Assembly (NCBI GenBank): GCA_030035585.1
Contig: CM057472.1
Location: 88,843,601 to 88,907,600, forward strand
Source: Dugong dugon
Taxonomy: Eukaryota > Chordata > Mammalia > Sirenia > Dugongidae
Length of the DNA stretch: 64,000 nt
Direction of reading: 5' to 3'
A program made the position numbers and the translations under genes. Positions 43,615 to 53,759 of the stretch are shown here, in pieces. Under the pieces are notes generated by a model. It was not told the DNA's origin, did not search any database, and saw only the letters and a list, made by a program, of their open reading frames with translations. Positions within the stretch are counted from its first letter, which is position 1, and each line of letters starts with the position of its first letter.

Positions 43615-44345
43615 CTCAGCACCTGGCACAATTAAGTCATGTAGTCTATATAACAGTTTTATGAATTAGGTATTGTCAGGGATTGAATTGTGTCCCCCAA
43701 AAATATCTGTCAACCTGGCTAGTCCATGATTCCCAGTATTGTGTGATTGCCCAGCGTTTTGTCATCTGATGTGGTTTTCCTATGTGTTGTAAATCCTACC
43801 TGTATGATGTTAATGAAGTGAGATTAGTGGCAGTTATGTTAATGAGGTGGGACTCAGTCTACAAGATTAGGTTCTGTCTTAAACCAATCTCTCTTGAGAT
43901 ATAAAAGAGAGAAGCAAACAGAGACATGGGGACCTCATACCTCTGAAAAAGAAGAGTAGGAGTGCATGCCCTTTGAACCCGGGGGTCTCTGCACTGAAAA
44001 GCTCCTAGACCAGGGGAAAATTGATGACAAGGACCTTCCTAGAACTAACAGAGAGAGAAAGCCTTCCCCTAGAGCTAGCACCCTGAATTTGAGCTTCTAA
44101 CCTCCTAAACTGTGAGAGAATAAATTTCTCTGTTTTAAAGTCATCCACTTGTGGTATTTCTGTTATAACAGCACTAGGTAACTAAAACAGTTATTATTAT
44201 TAGTGATGTTGAGTCAGAAATACAGAGCATTTAAGTAATTTACCAAAGGTCACATGGCTAGTTAACAAAGAAATCAATATTTCAACCCAGGGCACTGGCT
44301 CTAAAGCTATACTCTTAACGTCTGTGCTATGCAATTTCTCAGCAT
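43615..44345 (-). mobile_element. MIR split by a solo LTR
   Basis: Reverse MIR parts at 43615-43668 (ACAGTTTTATGAATTAGG) and 44195-44345 (AATTTACCAAAGGTCACATG; TTCAACCCAGGGCACTGGC) flank the LTR. Confidence 0.75.
43674..44189 (+). mobile_element. Solo LTR, MaLR/MLT1-like
   Basis: Starts TGTCAGGGATTGAATTGTGT and ends TAACAGCACTAGGTAACTAA then AACA. The 5-bp flanks are GGTAT (43669-43673) and GTTAT (44190-44194), one mismatch. It is about 95 bp longer than the relative at 16848-17268; an extra block follows the start. Confidence 0.85.
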
Positions 44346-44354
44346 TGTTTAATT

Positions 44355-44440
44355 TTTCTCTCTAAGCTTCAGTTTCCTAATCTGTGAAAAAAGAGTAACA
44401 CCTATGTTAGAGGACTGTGGTGAAGATTAAATGATACATC
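44355..44440 (+). mobile_element. MIR fragment
   Basis: Forward MIR: CTTCAGTTTCCTAATCTGTG, then GTGGTGAAGATTAAATGATA. Confidence 0.75.
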
Positions 44441-44464
44441 AATGGTCTTAACTTTTAAATAGTA

Positions 44465-45570
44465 CTATTCTTAATTTGACTTCTACTTTCAGTCATGATG
44501 AAATAATGTAGACCAGATTATCTTCCCACCTTAAATAACTAGAAAACTGGGGGGAAAATATGTTAAACAACAATATTCAAACATTTGACACTGGCAGCAC
44601 AAGTCAATGATCTCTGAGAGAAGTGAAACAAAGTAAGCCCTATGATTTCCTCAGCTTACATCCTAGAGAATTTCCAGAATGCAGTGCAGAAAGGAGGAAC
44701 CCAAATACAGCCTGAGATCTTTCTGATTTGAGGACATACTTTGAAATTTTGGGGAGGCTGAAGCAGCTAGAATTTTTGGGGCAGAGTACAGGAAAGGAAA
44801 GAATTTCACAGAGAAGAAAAGCTCCAGAGATCTGAACAGGGCGTATGCTCAGGTTTTTGGCTGAGTATTGATCTGCACTTGGTAAGAAGACACTACCCAA
44901 GGCTGGGAAAAAGAGTAGACTGGGGAAATTCCTGAAGCTTACATAGGACTGAGGATAGTTCTGTTTCAACCAGGTTGAATGGAGAGATCTTCTAATATAT
45001 AGGGAATTGGATAGAATTCTCAGTATGATATTGACTTAGAAGTAGGGATAAATTAGTTTCAGACTAAAGGCTTCCTTTGGATCTACCCTAACAAAACTTA
45101 AAAGCAAGCCTCAAAAGGATCATACTAATTCCAAGCAGTTTAACTACAATGCAGAACAAAACCAAACATTATTTAAGGATAAAACAAAATTTAGCACCAA
45201 AACAACATAAAATTCACAATGTTGGCATCCAATCAAAAACTACCAGGAATGCAAATACATGGGAAACTAACTCATTGCTAGGAGAAAAATCAATCAATAG
45301 AAATAGACCCAGAAATGAAGAGATGACAGAATTAGTAGACAGGGACATTGAAACAGTTACTATAAATATGTTACGTATGTTCAAGAATGTTATAAAAATA
45401 TAAACATAGTCAGGAGAAAAGTTAATAATGTAAAAAAGATCCAAATCAAACAATATCTGACATAAAAGATATATTAGATGGGATTGATAACAGAAAATAA
45501 GATCAGTGAATTTGAAGACATAGTAGTATAAGATATTCAAAATAAAATGCAGAGTGAAAAAAAGACGGGA
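44465..45570 (+). mobile_element. HAL1/L1-like relic
   Basis: Forward order fits the 5'UTR and ORF1 start of old L1/HAL1 elements. GAAATGAAGAGATGACAGAATT, then a TTGAAACAGTTACTATAAA block and 'gaaaataagatcagtgaatttgaagac', are typical. The 84-codon frame at 45149-45403 is a piece of it. Confidence 0.65.
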
Positions 45571-45642
45571 AAATATGATAAGTAGTTAGGTTGTGAGTAG
45601 TCCTTGATTCACACTTTCAGGGACACTGGTAGAGTAGAAGAG

Positions 45643-45858
45643 AATGGGACCGTAATTTTATGGTCAGACTGCCTAGGTTTGAATGTCAATGCCACCAATA
45701 CTGTAATTAGCTTGACACAGTAACTTAATTTGGTTTAATGATGTGTAAATGGGAATAATAGTATGCATTACTTGTGAATATTAATTGAGTTACTTCATTT
45801 AAAATGCGTAGCAGAATGCCTCAAACATTGTTGCCCATTAATGTTAACCACTGTTATT
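45643..45858 (+). mobile_element. MIR
   Basis: Forward MIR: GACTGCCTAGGTTTGAATGT, GTGTAAATGGGAATAATAGT, then CATTAATGTTAACCACTGTT. Confidence 0.85.
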
Positions 45859-45914
45859 ACTCATATATTTCTGAAGAAATTGGATTTCTATATGGATAGT
45901 ATTAGTGCAGTACT

Positions 45915-46129
45915 CAGTGTCATGCCAACCCATATTGGAGCTTGAGGCAAAAGGAAAATTCAGTAATACTGACCCTGTCTTTATTTAACCTTGTGATATT
46001 TTGTTCATCATGGATTTTTTTTTTTTTGCATTAATTTAGATTCTTAAAAACAATGCATTGAAATATTTAGTTTGGTGTTTTTGTGCCCGAGTTGAGTGCC
46101 TCACTCACTTCACCCTAGTCCTGGCCCTG
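45915..46129. mobile_element. hAT-like miniature element
   Basis: The ends are inverted and similar: CAGTGTCATGCC at the left, and CAGGGCCAGGAC at the right read in reverse (8 of 12 agree). The flanks GCAGTACT (45907-45914) and GTATTACT (46130-46137) fit an 8-bp duplication with two mismatches. The interior is AT-rich with a T run at 46015-46028. Confidence 0.6.
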
Positions 46130-46407
46130 GTATTACTTATGTAATTTTAAAAAGGCACCTTCCTATGATTACATAGCCCAGTGAACAAATATTGAGGAGA
46201 TATGGTCATGAGCCCATCCTCTGAAGGCATGTGAGATATAAGTATCCTGAGAGTGAGGTGCTTTTTAACTAGACATGCTATTTCCTGTTCAATTCTTCAA
46301 ATAGTTTTCCTAAAAGCCTTTCCAGAAAGAATTCAATTTTTTTTTTTACTTTTTATAAAAATATTTCACTTGCAAAATGACTTCAACCAAGAATAGTAAT
46401 CTGATAA

Positions 46408-46655
46408 GTAACACTGATTTAGTATTCAGTTTGTGCCAGGTATTGTTCTCAATATCCCATATATGTCAAATTAATTATATCAACAATTCTATGAGATAGG
46501 TTCCATTTTGCCCCCATTTTATAGATGAGGAAAATGAGGTCTTTAGAGGTTATGTGACTTTCCCAAGATCACACAACTGGAAAGTGGCAGACTCAGGGTT
46601 TAAAACTTGGCCATTTGATCTGGGGCCTCCCTCTTAACCACTACACCACATGACC
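46408..46655 (-). mobile_element. MIR
   Basis: Long reverse MIR: GTTTGTGCCAGGTATTGTTC, CCCATTTTATAGATGAGGAA, CTTTCCCAAGATCACACAAC, then CCTCTTAACCACTACACCA at the head. Confidence 0.93.
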
Positions 46656-46659
46656 TTTC

Positions 46660-47865
46660 ACCCTCAAGGTAAGGAAACCACATGACTTCAGTAGGCAACA
46701 AAATATCTGGGCCTCTTAGCTTCTGTTTTTTATGTCCCCGGGGTGAAATCACTGCCTCTGTATTGACTAGTATCATTGGCCGGTAACCACATCAACAGCT
46801 GGTTCCACTGCCTAAATATTCAGGAATATAAAAAAAACACTTGATGATTTATAGGTCAAGGGAAACGTGTAGAAAACAAGGGCCATTGAATCGCTTAGGC
46901 ATTTGCCTCCTTTTCACATTACGATATCTTTGCTGTCATGAAGGCCCCTGACAACATGTCAATTTGGAAAATGGTATCTCTGTTGAAAGCTTGATAAGTA
47001 CGTCTTATTTTTAATGCTAACTAATTCCTGCTTGCAGATAATCCTCTTTGAGTGATGTTTACAAAAGACACAGAGAAATGACAGGATAAAAATAGTTACT
47101 AGGAAATTCTCCACAGGATATAAACAGTTTTAACTTTTGGCAAAAGGACTTTATTATTTAAATACTCAGACAAATATAGGTCATACTCTGCTATGATTAT
47201 TAATGTTCCTCTGCAAATAACTGACATGCAGAGTATGTAACTATGCCAGCAGAGTCCCTTCTTGTATCATAATTAAATTCTAGCAATCTTACTTAAAGTC
47301 CTGTGTATTTGGTTTATCTTGGAATCATTGTTAATATACATCAATAATATCACAGTCAGAGATATTTTCTTTCCTTCTTAATTTTAAATAAATGCAGTCA
47401 GAGTGATTTATTTCCAATGATCAAGAATGTCTGCCTCAAGAATATCAAGATTCCAAACCCACTGCCCAAATGTCCATAAACTCCAAATAACATCAACTCA
47501 AATGCCATAGCCCTAGTAGAGAACAACGTGGTAGATTCTGCAACTGAAGTAAGGAGCACACTAGTTTACATTAGCACAGTTATTTCTCTGTCAAATCCTC
47601 ATGGCAAGAACAGAATCTCCATTCAACTTTTTAAGCATCATCTATATAAATAAAGCCTTCATCCCTTTTCCTCTCTGAGCAGTAAATTCTTTGCAACCTC
47701 TGGCATTTGCAGTATGAATATTTGTCTGATTTAGTTGTAGGACAAAGGCACTCTGTCATGAAAAAAGAAACATTTCTGTACCCACTTATTCCCCAAAACA
47801 TTCCTTAAACCTAGATATCCTATGAAGTCTTTTGTACGCACAATGGTAGACCCACAGATATGTCC
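46660..47865. other. Non-repetitive non-coding DNA
   Basis: A long stretch with no repeat recognised. AT-rich with balanced composition and many homeobox- or forkhead-like words (GTTTACAAA at 47059; AATTAAAT at 47271). It could hold conserved non-coding sequence, but nothing here proves it. Confidence 0.4.
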
Positions 47866-47872
47866 ATATCTT

Positions 47873-48226
47873 TATAATTGTTGTTGTTGTTAGCTGCCAC
47901 CTAGTCAGCCTCCAATTCATGGCGAGTCTGTGCACAATGGAACAAAACACTGCCCAGTCCTGAGCCATCCTGATGATTGGTTGTAGAACAAATCAGTGTG
48001 ATCCATAAGTTTTTTTATGGCCTGATTTTCAGAAGTAGATCACCAGGCCTTTCTTCTTAGTCCATCTTAGTCTGGAAACTTTGCTGGATCCTGTTCTGCA
48101 TCAGAGAAATACACAAGCCTCCAATGGCAGATGGATAGTGGCATGCATGAGGTGCATTAGTCAGGAATTGAACCCAAGACTTCTACGTGGAAGACAAGAA
48201 TGCTACCACTGAACCACCGCTGCCCC
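47873..48226 (-). mobile_element. Longer SINE with tRNA-Gly-like head
   Basis: Read leftwards from 48226 the head is GGGGCAGCGGTGGTTCAGTG, then GTAGCATTCTTGTCTTCCAC and GGGTTCAATTCCTGACTAAT before GCACC. It follows tRNA-Gly (GGTGGTTCAGTGGTAGAATTC..., end AATGCACC) almost along its whole length, with anticodon-loop CTTCCAC. A unique middle follows, then the usual AGAAGTAGATCACCAGGCC block, and an RTE-like tail (AACAAAACACTGCCCAGTCC; CCAATTCATGGCGAGTC). Confidence 0.82.
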
Positions 48227-48300
48227 TTCTGGCATATGGGCCCTAATTTTCAGCTGTGATAAAAAGTTTCCCTCATTATAATATTTCTTTTTCCATTCTG

Positions 48301-48470
48301 GAGCTGTGATGGTGCAGTGGTTAAGCGTTCAGCTGCTAACCAAAGGTAAGCATTTCAAATCCACCAGCTACTCCTTGGAAACCCTATGGGGCAGTTCTAC
48401 TCAGTCCAATTGTGTCACTGAGTCAGAATCGACTTGGCAGCAATGGGTTTGGGTTTTTTTTTTTTTTTAG
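48301..48470 (+). mobile_element. AfroSINE-type SINE
   Basis: Head GAGCTGTGATGGTGCAGTGG, body CTCCTTGGAAACCCTATGGG, tail GCAGCAATGGGTTTGGG with a T run. Flanks TTCCATTCTG / GTCCATTCTA. Confidence 0.92.
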
Positions 48471-48850
48471 GGTCCATTCTAGTGGAATGGGAAATGAGTT
48501 AAGTTGAGCAAACAGACACAGGCCATGCCATCATATGAGAAGAACACTATCGTTCTCATAAAACCTCAATTTAAATAATCAGTTTTTCTTTTTCTATTTA
48601 TCTCTCCATACATCTGTCTAAGTCATTCTGTATTTCCAGCATCATTTACTTTAATTTCTTTCCTCCCTCCTGAAAATTGTTTTCCCAATAAAAATATGGA
48701 AAGTGACAAGATAACATCTCTCTTATTCTCATGATGAAGAAAAGCCACATAATCTAAACAATCAACTTTTCTTGAGCCCATTAGAGAGTTAAGGTCCAAG
48801 GCAACCAAGGGAACAGAACTCCAAAGAGTGACAAGCCTCCTGAAGAGAGA

Positions 48851-49050
48851 GCCCACCCTCTGCCATCGAATCAATTCCGACTCATAGCGACCCTATGGGA
48901 CACAGTAAAACTGTCTCATAGGGTTTCCAAGGCTGTAATCTTTATGGAAGCACACTGCCATCTTTCTCCCATGGAGTAGCTGGTGGGTTTGAACCACCGA
49001 CCATTTGGTTAGCAGCTGAGCACTTTAACCACTGCGCAATCAGGGCTCCT
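48851..49050 (-). mobile_element. AfroSINE-type SINE, long form
   Basis: Tail CCATCGAATCAATTCCGACT at the left, head GCGCAATCAGGGCTCCT at the right, with the middle block GTAATCTTTATGGAAGCA. Duplication CTGAAGAGAGA / CTGAAGAAAGA at 48840-48850 and 49051-49061. Confidence 0.94.
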
Positions 49051-49059
49051 CTGAAGAAA

Positions 49060-50200
49060 GATAGGGCAGGTGAACTGTATAATCTTTGGCAGAGTATGGG
49101 AGGCAACCATCACCATGAAATCTTGTAAGAAGAAAACAGCTAAACTTCAATTTAGAGTAACTGGAAAACCCAGACACAAGGCGAGCCTGCATTCACACTC
49201 AACTTCCTTTCCATGGGCCTCTACTAGGTGCTCATGGGAAAGACTGGAGAAAGATCAGGATAGCAGAGTGAGTCTCCCTTGATGGCACAGTTATGCAAGT
49301 GGTGATCAGATACTGCTGAAGGACTGACACAAAACACACCCTAGACTTTTCTCTCATAGGAAGCAAAAGCCTTAAGGCTCCATTGGAGGGGAAGTAAACT
49401 GTCTCAGTCCCGGAACCCAGGCAACATTCCACTGTTTCTGGGAGGGGTTGAAGCAAAACTCATCTGCCTTTGGGAGAGGTGTAGAAATCCTTTCACCTCC
49501 CAGGTCTCAGGCAAGAATCTACTGTTTCTGGGAGAATGGGAGAAATAAAAACTCTCTACTCCTTGGAGAGGGCAGGAAATTCTTTTGGGTTTAAGAGCTT
49601 ACAGTAATACAAAGCAGAGGTCAGTTACCACTGCAGAAGTGTAAGGAGACTCTTCTTAAATGCTGGTGATGTAGTGGTTCAGTGCTATGGCTGCTAACCA
49701 AAAGGTTGGCAGTTCAAATCTACCAGGCACTCCTTGGAAACTCTATGGGGCAGTTCTACTCTGTCCTATATGGTCGCTGTGAGTGGGAATCGACTCGACA
49801 GTAATGGGTCGGTCGTCGGTCAGTCTGTCCAAGAGGCACCACAGATACAAAGCAGAGTTGGCTGCCACTGGAGGGAAAAGCAGAAATTCTGAGTGGGCCT
49901 CACTCCCAAGGCTCAGGTACACGGGGTATGCCTAAGACTGAGACCAGACCAGAAGAACTGAGAACCAGCCCTGCCTCTCCTTGAAACTAGCACTGGGGTA
50001 AAAGTAGCAACATTCTAATGTCCAAGGAGGGAGAAGAGTGAAGAGAAAACCCTCTTTAATGCAGGCTTCCAGGGACTGGAGGAGATACCCTAGACTTAAC
50101 ACTAAGTGCAGTGTTAAAGCAGCCCACCAATGGAAGAAGTAAAGCCCATGGTGCACTGACAGTAATGTTAGAAACAATGAAACTTAAACCTAGTTCAACT
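49060..50200 (+). mobile_element. HAL1/L1-like 5' region, degenerate, with a SINE
   Basis: GC-moderate DNA with recurring 'cactgtttctgggag' blocks (about 49431 and 49511) and 'accactg(c/g)ag' blocks (about 49627 and 49866), leading into the L1-like part that follows. I infer a 5'UTR of the same old element. Confidence 0.45.
49662..49828 (+). mobile_element. AfroSINE-type SINE
   Basis: GCTGGTGATGTAGTGGTTCA head, AAAGGTTGGCAGTTCAAATC B-box arm, CTCTATGGGGCAGTTCTACT body and GGAATCGACTCGACAGTAAT tail. Confidence 0.92.
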
Positions 50201-50969
50201 ACTGATTACATTGACTCAGCTCCCACACACTTTGCCTGTTTCTGAAGGTAAATGCTATTTACTTCAGTCGCTGATATTTTTCTATCATGATGTCCAACAT
50301 TCAATCTCAAATTATGAGATGCAAATAAAAAAGGCAAGAAAAAAGATTTTATCAAGAGACAAAGCAAACAACAGAACCAGGTTCAGAGATGACCCAAATG
50401 TTTGAACTATCAGAAAAGGACTTTAAAATAATTATTATTAATATATTAAAGGATCAAGTAGAAAGGGTAGACTGCATGGATGAATAGATAGTGAATTTCA
50501 ACAGAAAGATGGAAATTATTTTTAAAAAGAATCTAATATAATGCTATACAAAATCAAATTTAAAAAAGTAAACATAAAACTAGAGATGAAAAATTCCTTT
50601 GATAGGCTTATCAGCAGACTGGACACAGTAAAATAGAATCAATGAGCCTGAAGACAGGTTGATAAAAATTATCCAAACTGAAACACAAGACAGAAAAAGA
50701 GCGTGTGTGGGGGAGGGTGGGTGGGTAGGGGGACAAAGTATTCAAAAACTGGTAGACAATATCAAACATGCTAACATAAGTATTGTTAAAGTCCCACACA
50801 GAGAAGAGAGAGTGAACAAAACATTTAAAAAAATCTTTGAAGATATAATGGCTAAATATTTTCCAAAATGAATGAAAGACAGCAAACTACAGATCTTAGA
50901 AGCTCAAAGAATTCTACATAGAATAAAAATGAAAAGACATAGCTAGACTCATCATAAGGGTACTAACCA

Positions 50970-51149
50970 AAAAAAAAACAAAACAAAACAAAACAAAAAA
51001 AACCCATTGCCATTGAGTCGATTCCAACTCATAGTGACCCTATAGGACAGAGTAGAACTGCCCCATAGGGTTTCCAAGGAGTGGCTGGTGGATTCGAACT
51101 GGTGACCTTTTGGTTAGCAGCTGAGCTCTTAACCACTATGCCATCAGGG
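50970..51149 (-). mobile_element. AfroSINE-type SINE (left arm of inverted pair)
   Basis: An A/CAAAA-rich left edge, tail CCATTGAGTCGATTCCAACT, head TATGCCATCAGGG. Confidence 0.92.
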
Positions 51150-51348
51150 TGCTGGGGGTGGTGTAAATGATTAAGTGCTTGACTACTAGCAGAAAGGTTG
51201 GTGGTTCAAACCCACCTAGGGGTGCTTGGAAGATAGTCCTGGCAATCTGCTTCTAGAAGGTCACAGCCTTGAAAACCCCATGGAGCAGCTCTACTCTGCA
51301 CACATGGGGTCGCCAGGAGTCGGAATCGACTCAATGGTAACTAACAAC
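51150..51348 (+). mobile_element. AfroSINE-type SINE (right arm of inverted pair)
   Basis: Head TGCTGGGGGTGGTGTAAATG, AAAGGTTGGTGGTTCAAACC B-box arm, tail GGAGTCGGAATCGACTCAAT with AACAACAAC. It sits directly against the minus-strand SINE. Confidence 0.9.
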
Positions 51349-52060
51349 AACAGACATTTCATAGTCAAACTGATGAAAACTAAAGATAAAGAGAAAATCT
51401 TGAAGGTAGGCAGAGACAAAAGGAACATACATACAGAGGAAGAAAGATAACAATTGCAGCACATGTCTTGTCAGAAATTACAAAAAGTTCAAAGATATAG
51501 TGATATGTTTAAAGGACTAAAAGAAACAAAAGCAATAACAACAAAACTGTTGACCCAGAAGTCTAAGCTCAGGAAAAAAAAAAAAAAATCTATTTCAATA
51601 ATGAGGAGAAACTAAATGCTTTTTCAGACAAACCAAAGCTGAAATAATTAATTGTCAGCAGATGTATACTCAAAAAATGTTGAAGAAATTTTTTTCTGTC
51701 AGAGGGAGTACCATCCCAATTAAAAATATGTATCTACACACAAAATGAAGAAAGCTGAAATGGTTAAAAACTGATGTTATAAGTGAAAGATACCCTTTTC
51801 TTATTTTTATTGCTTTAAAAAATAACTATCTAAAGCAAAACAATGCCTTGCAGGATTTATAGCAGACAGAAGTAAAATATATGAAAGCAATATCACAAAG
51901 TATGGGAGAGATGATATGGAAGTATACTGTTGAAGCCTCTTAAGCTATACATGAAATGGTGTAATATCACTTCAAGATACTACCTCTTACAACAAATATC
52001 ATCATCATCAAACAGGGTTTCCAATAGAGTATGCGCAACTATTCTTTCAGATGCACTATC

Positions 52061-52083
52061 AAAAAAAAAAAAAAAAAAAAAAA
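52061..52083. repeat. Poly-A run
   Basis: An uninterrupted A tract of about 23 bases. Confidence 0.9.
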
Positions 52084-52389
52084 CTTCTGTAGCCTAAAAC
52101 ATTTGGGAAATATAGCCTACTGTATCTATCTCTTGAGTTTTACAATGCATACTGGTATAATAAAGGCTATTTGAATTACTGCAGTTAAAAAGAAAAACAA
52201 AAAACTTTAAGTTTGCCTAAACTAGCATGTCTCAAATCTGTTTGAAAGTTGTTTTCTTTTTAATATAATACTTACCAATATTCTAAGAATAAGTGTTTGA
52301 TGGCATGTCCCTTGGCAAATTCTTACCTAAATCATAACATGAATTCATTTTTACCCTCTTTAAAAATTTAATAGTTCATAATTGGCTAT

Positions 52390-53345
52390 AAAATGGCACC
52401 CAAGCTCTGTGGCCTAGATGCAAGGCCTTTCATGGTCTGGCTTCAGCCTTCCTTTGAGCCTTGTCTCCCTTACACTCCCAGTCCATCCAACCCTCCATGA
52501 CTCAGCCATTTTGGACTTCTGTTCATGACACAAAAATACCTTGTTCTGTCGTACTGCTCTGCTTGCTCTTTTTCCTGTATTCACTTGTTTAATTCCACTG
52601 ATTATTCCCAAGCCAACTAAAATACAGCATCATTTATGATGAGAAGCCATTCATTTATTCAGAAAACAGTAATTAAATATCTATGATGTACCAAGCACTG
52701 TGGTCTATTCCAAGAAGGCAATAATCTCTCCCTCCACAATAATCCCATAACAAGCTTTATCTATAATACATTTTACATATATTGAAGCAGTTACGTAAAG
52801 CTGATCCTCAGGGGCCCTACTGCCTCTCTGGAACACTTGTATCTCATATGTCTATATAAATACTTCCTTAGCTTCTTTAGGTCATGACTCAAATGTGACC
52901 TCATTGAGGCCTTCTCTGACCATTATTTAAAACTGTTGTTACCCTCCACCCTTTTTATCTTATTTTTCTCCATATTTACCATATGACATAGTGTGTTTCA
53001 CATATTTATTTGGTGTAAACACCATTGTTGTTGTTGCTAGTTTCCATCAAGTTGATTCTGACTCATGGTGACCCCATATGTGCAGAGTAGATCTGCTTCA
53101 TAGGATTTTCAGGCTGTGACCTTTCAGAAGCAGATCACCAGGCCTGTCTTCTGAGGTGCCTCTGGGTGGGTTCAAACTGCTTAACCATTAACACCACCCA
53201 GGGACCTGGAAACACCATAAACACAGGGATTTTCATCTATCTTGTTCACTGCTATATGCTGATATGCCTAGTGCCCAGAACAAGGCCTGCCACTTAATAG
53301 CCACTCATTAAATTCTCACTGAATGAATGAATGAATAATTTATGA
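52390..53345 (+). mobile_element. L2-like LINE 3' region, split by a SINE
   Basis: Forward L2 landmarks: AAGGCCTTTCATGGTCTGGC, CATGACTCAAATGTGACCTC, ACAGGGATTTTCATCTATCT, GTGCCCAGAACAAGGCCTGC, and AATGAATGAATGAATAA at the end. The SINE at 53026-53209 interrupts it. Confidence 0.82.
53026..53209 (-). mobile_element. AfroSINE-type SINE (CCCTGGGTG subfamily) in L2
   Basis: Tail CCATCAAGTTGATTCTGACT, middle AGAAGCAGATCACCAGGCCT, head ACACCACCCAGGGACC. Perfect duplication AAACACCAT at 53017-53025 and 53210-53218. Confidence 0.93.
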
Positions 53346-53379
53346 TTAGTTGTTTATAGATCCTCTTTCTTATTCGACT

Positions 53380-53745
53380 GTAAGGTCCTTGAAGAAGCTA
53401 TATATATTGATCTTTCTATTTGTTCAGTGCCTAACACTGGGCCTTAAATATTCGTAGGCATCTCATTAATTCATTTATTCATATTCATTCATTCCACATC
53501 TATTTGTTGGTTACCTAACTCGTACCAGGCATTCAGCCATGCCACTCTCATACCTTGTACTTTCCTACTTCTCTGACTTTGCTTGTTTCCCCCACTCACT
53601 TATTTAATTCCATCTATCATTCAAAATCCAACTCAAATATAACATCTTCTATGAATAAGAAGCCATTCATCTATTCAGCAAACAGTAATTAAATGTCTAC
53701 CACGTACCAAGCACTGGGTTATGTTTATTGAATAAACATACGTGC
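53380..53745 (+). mobile_element. L2-like relic, second copy of a duplicated segment
   Basis: Forward L2 end (TAAGGTCCTTGAAGAAGCTA; GTGCCTAACACTGGGCC), then a segment at about 53569-53718 that parallels 52555-52703. Confidence 0.6.
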
Positions 53746-53759
53746 TCCCAAGAAGAGTT

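Larger units (their letters stand above)
50205..51960 (+). mobile_element. HAL1/L1-like ORF1 relic split by two SINEs
   Basis: Forward ORF1-type blocks: TTTGAACTATCAGAAAAGGA at 50401, GGCTTATCAGCAGACTGGAC at 50606, then after the SINEs TCATAGTCAAACTGATGAAA at 51359, GGCAGAGACAAAAGGAACAT at 51409 and CTTTTTCAGACAAACCAAAG at 51618. These are landmarks of old L1/HAL1 ORF1. No long frame survives. Confidence 0.75.
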
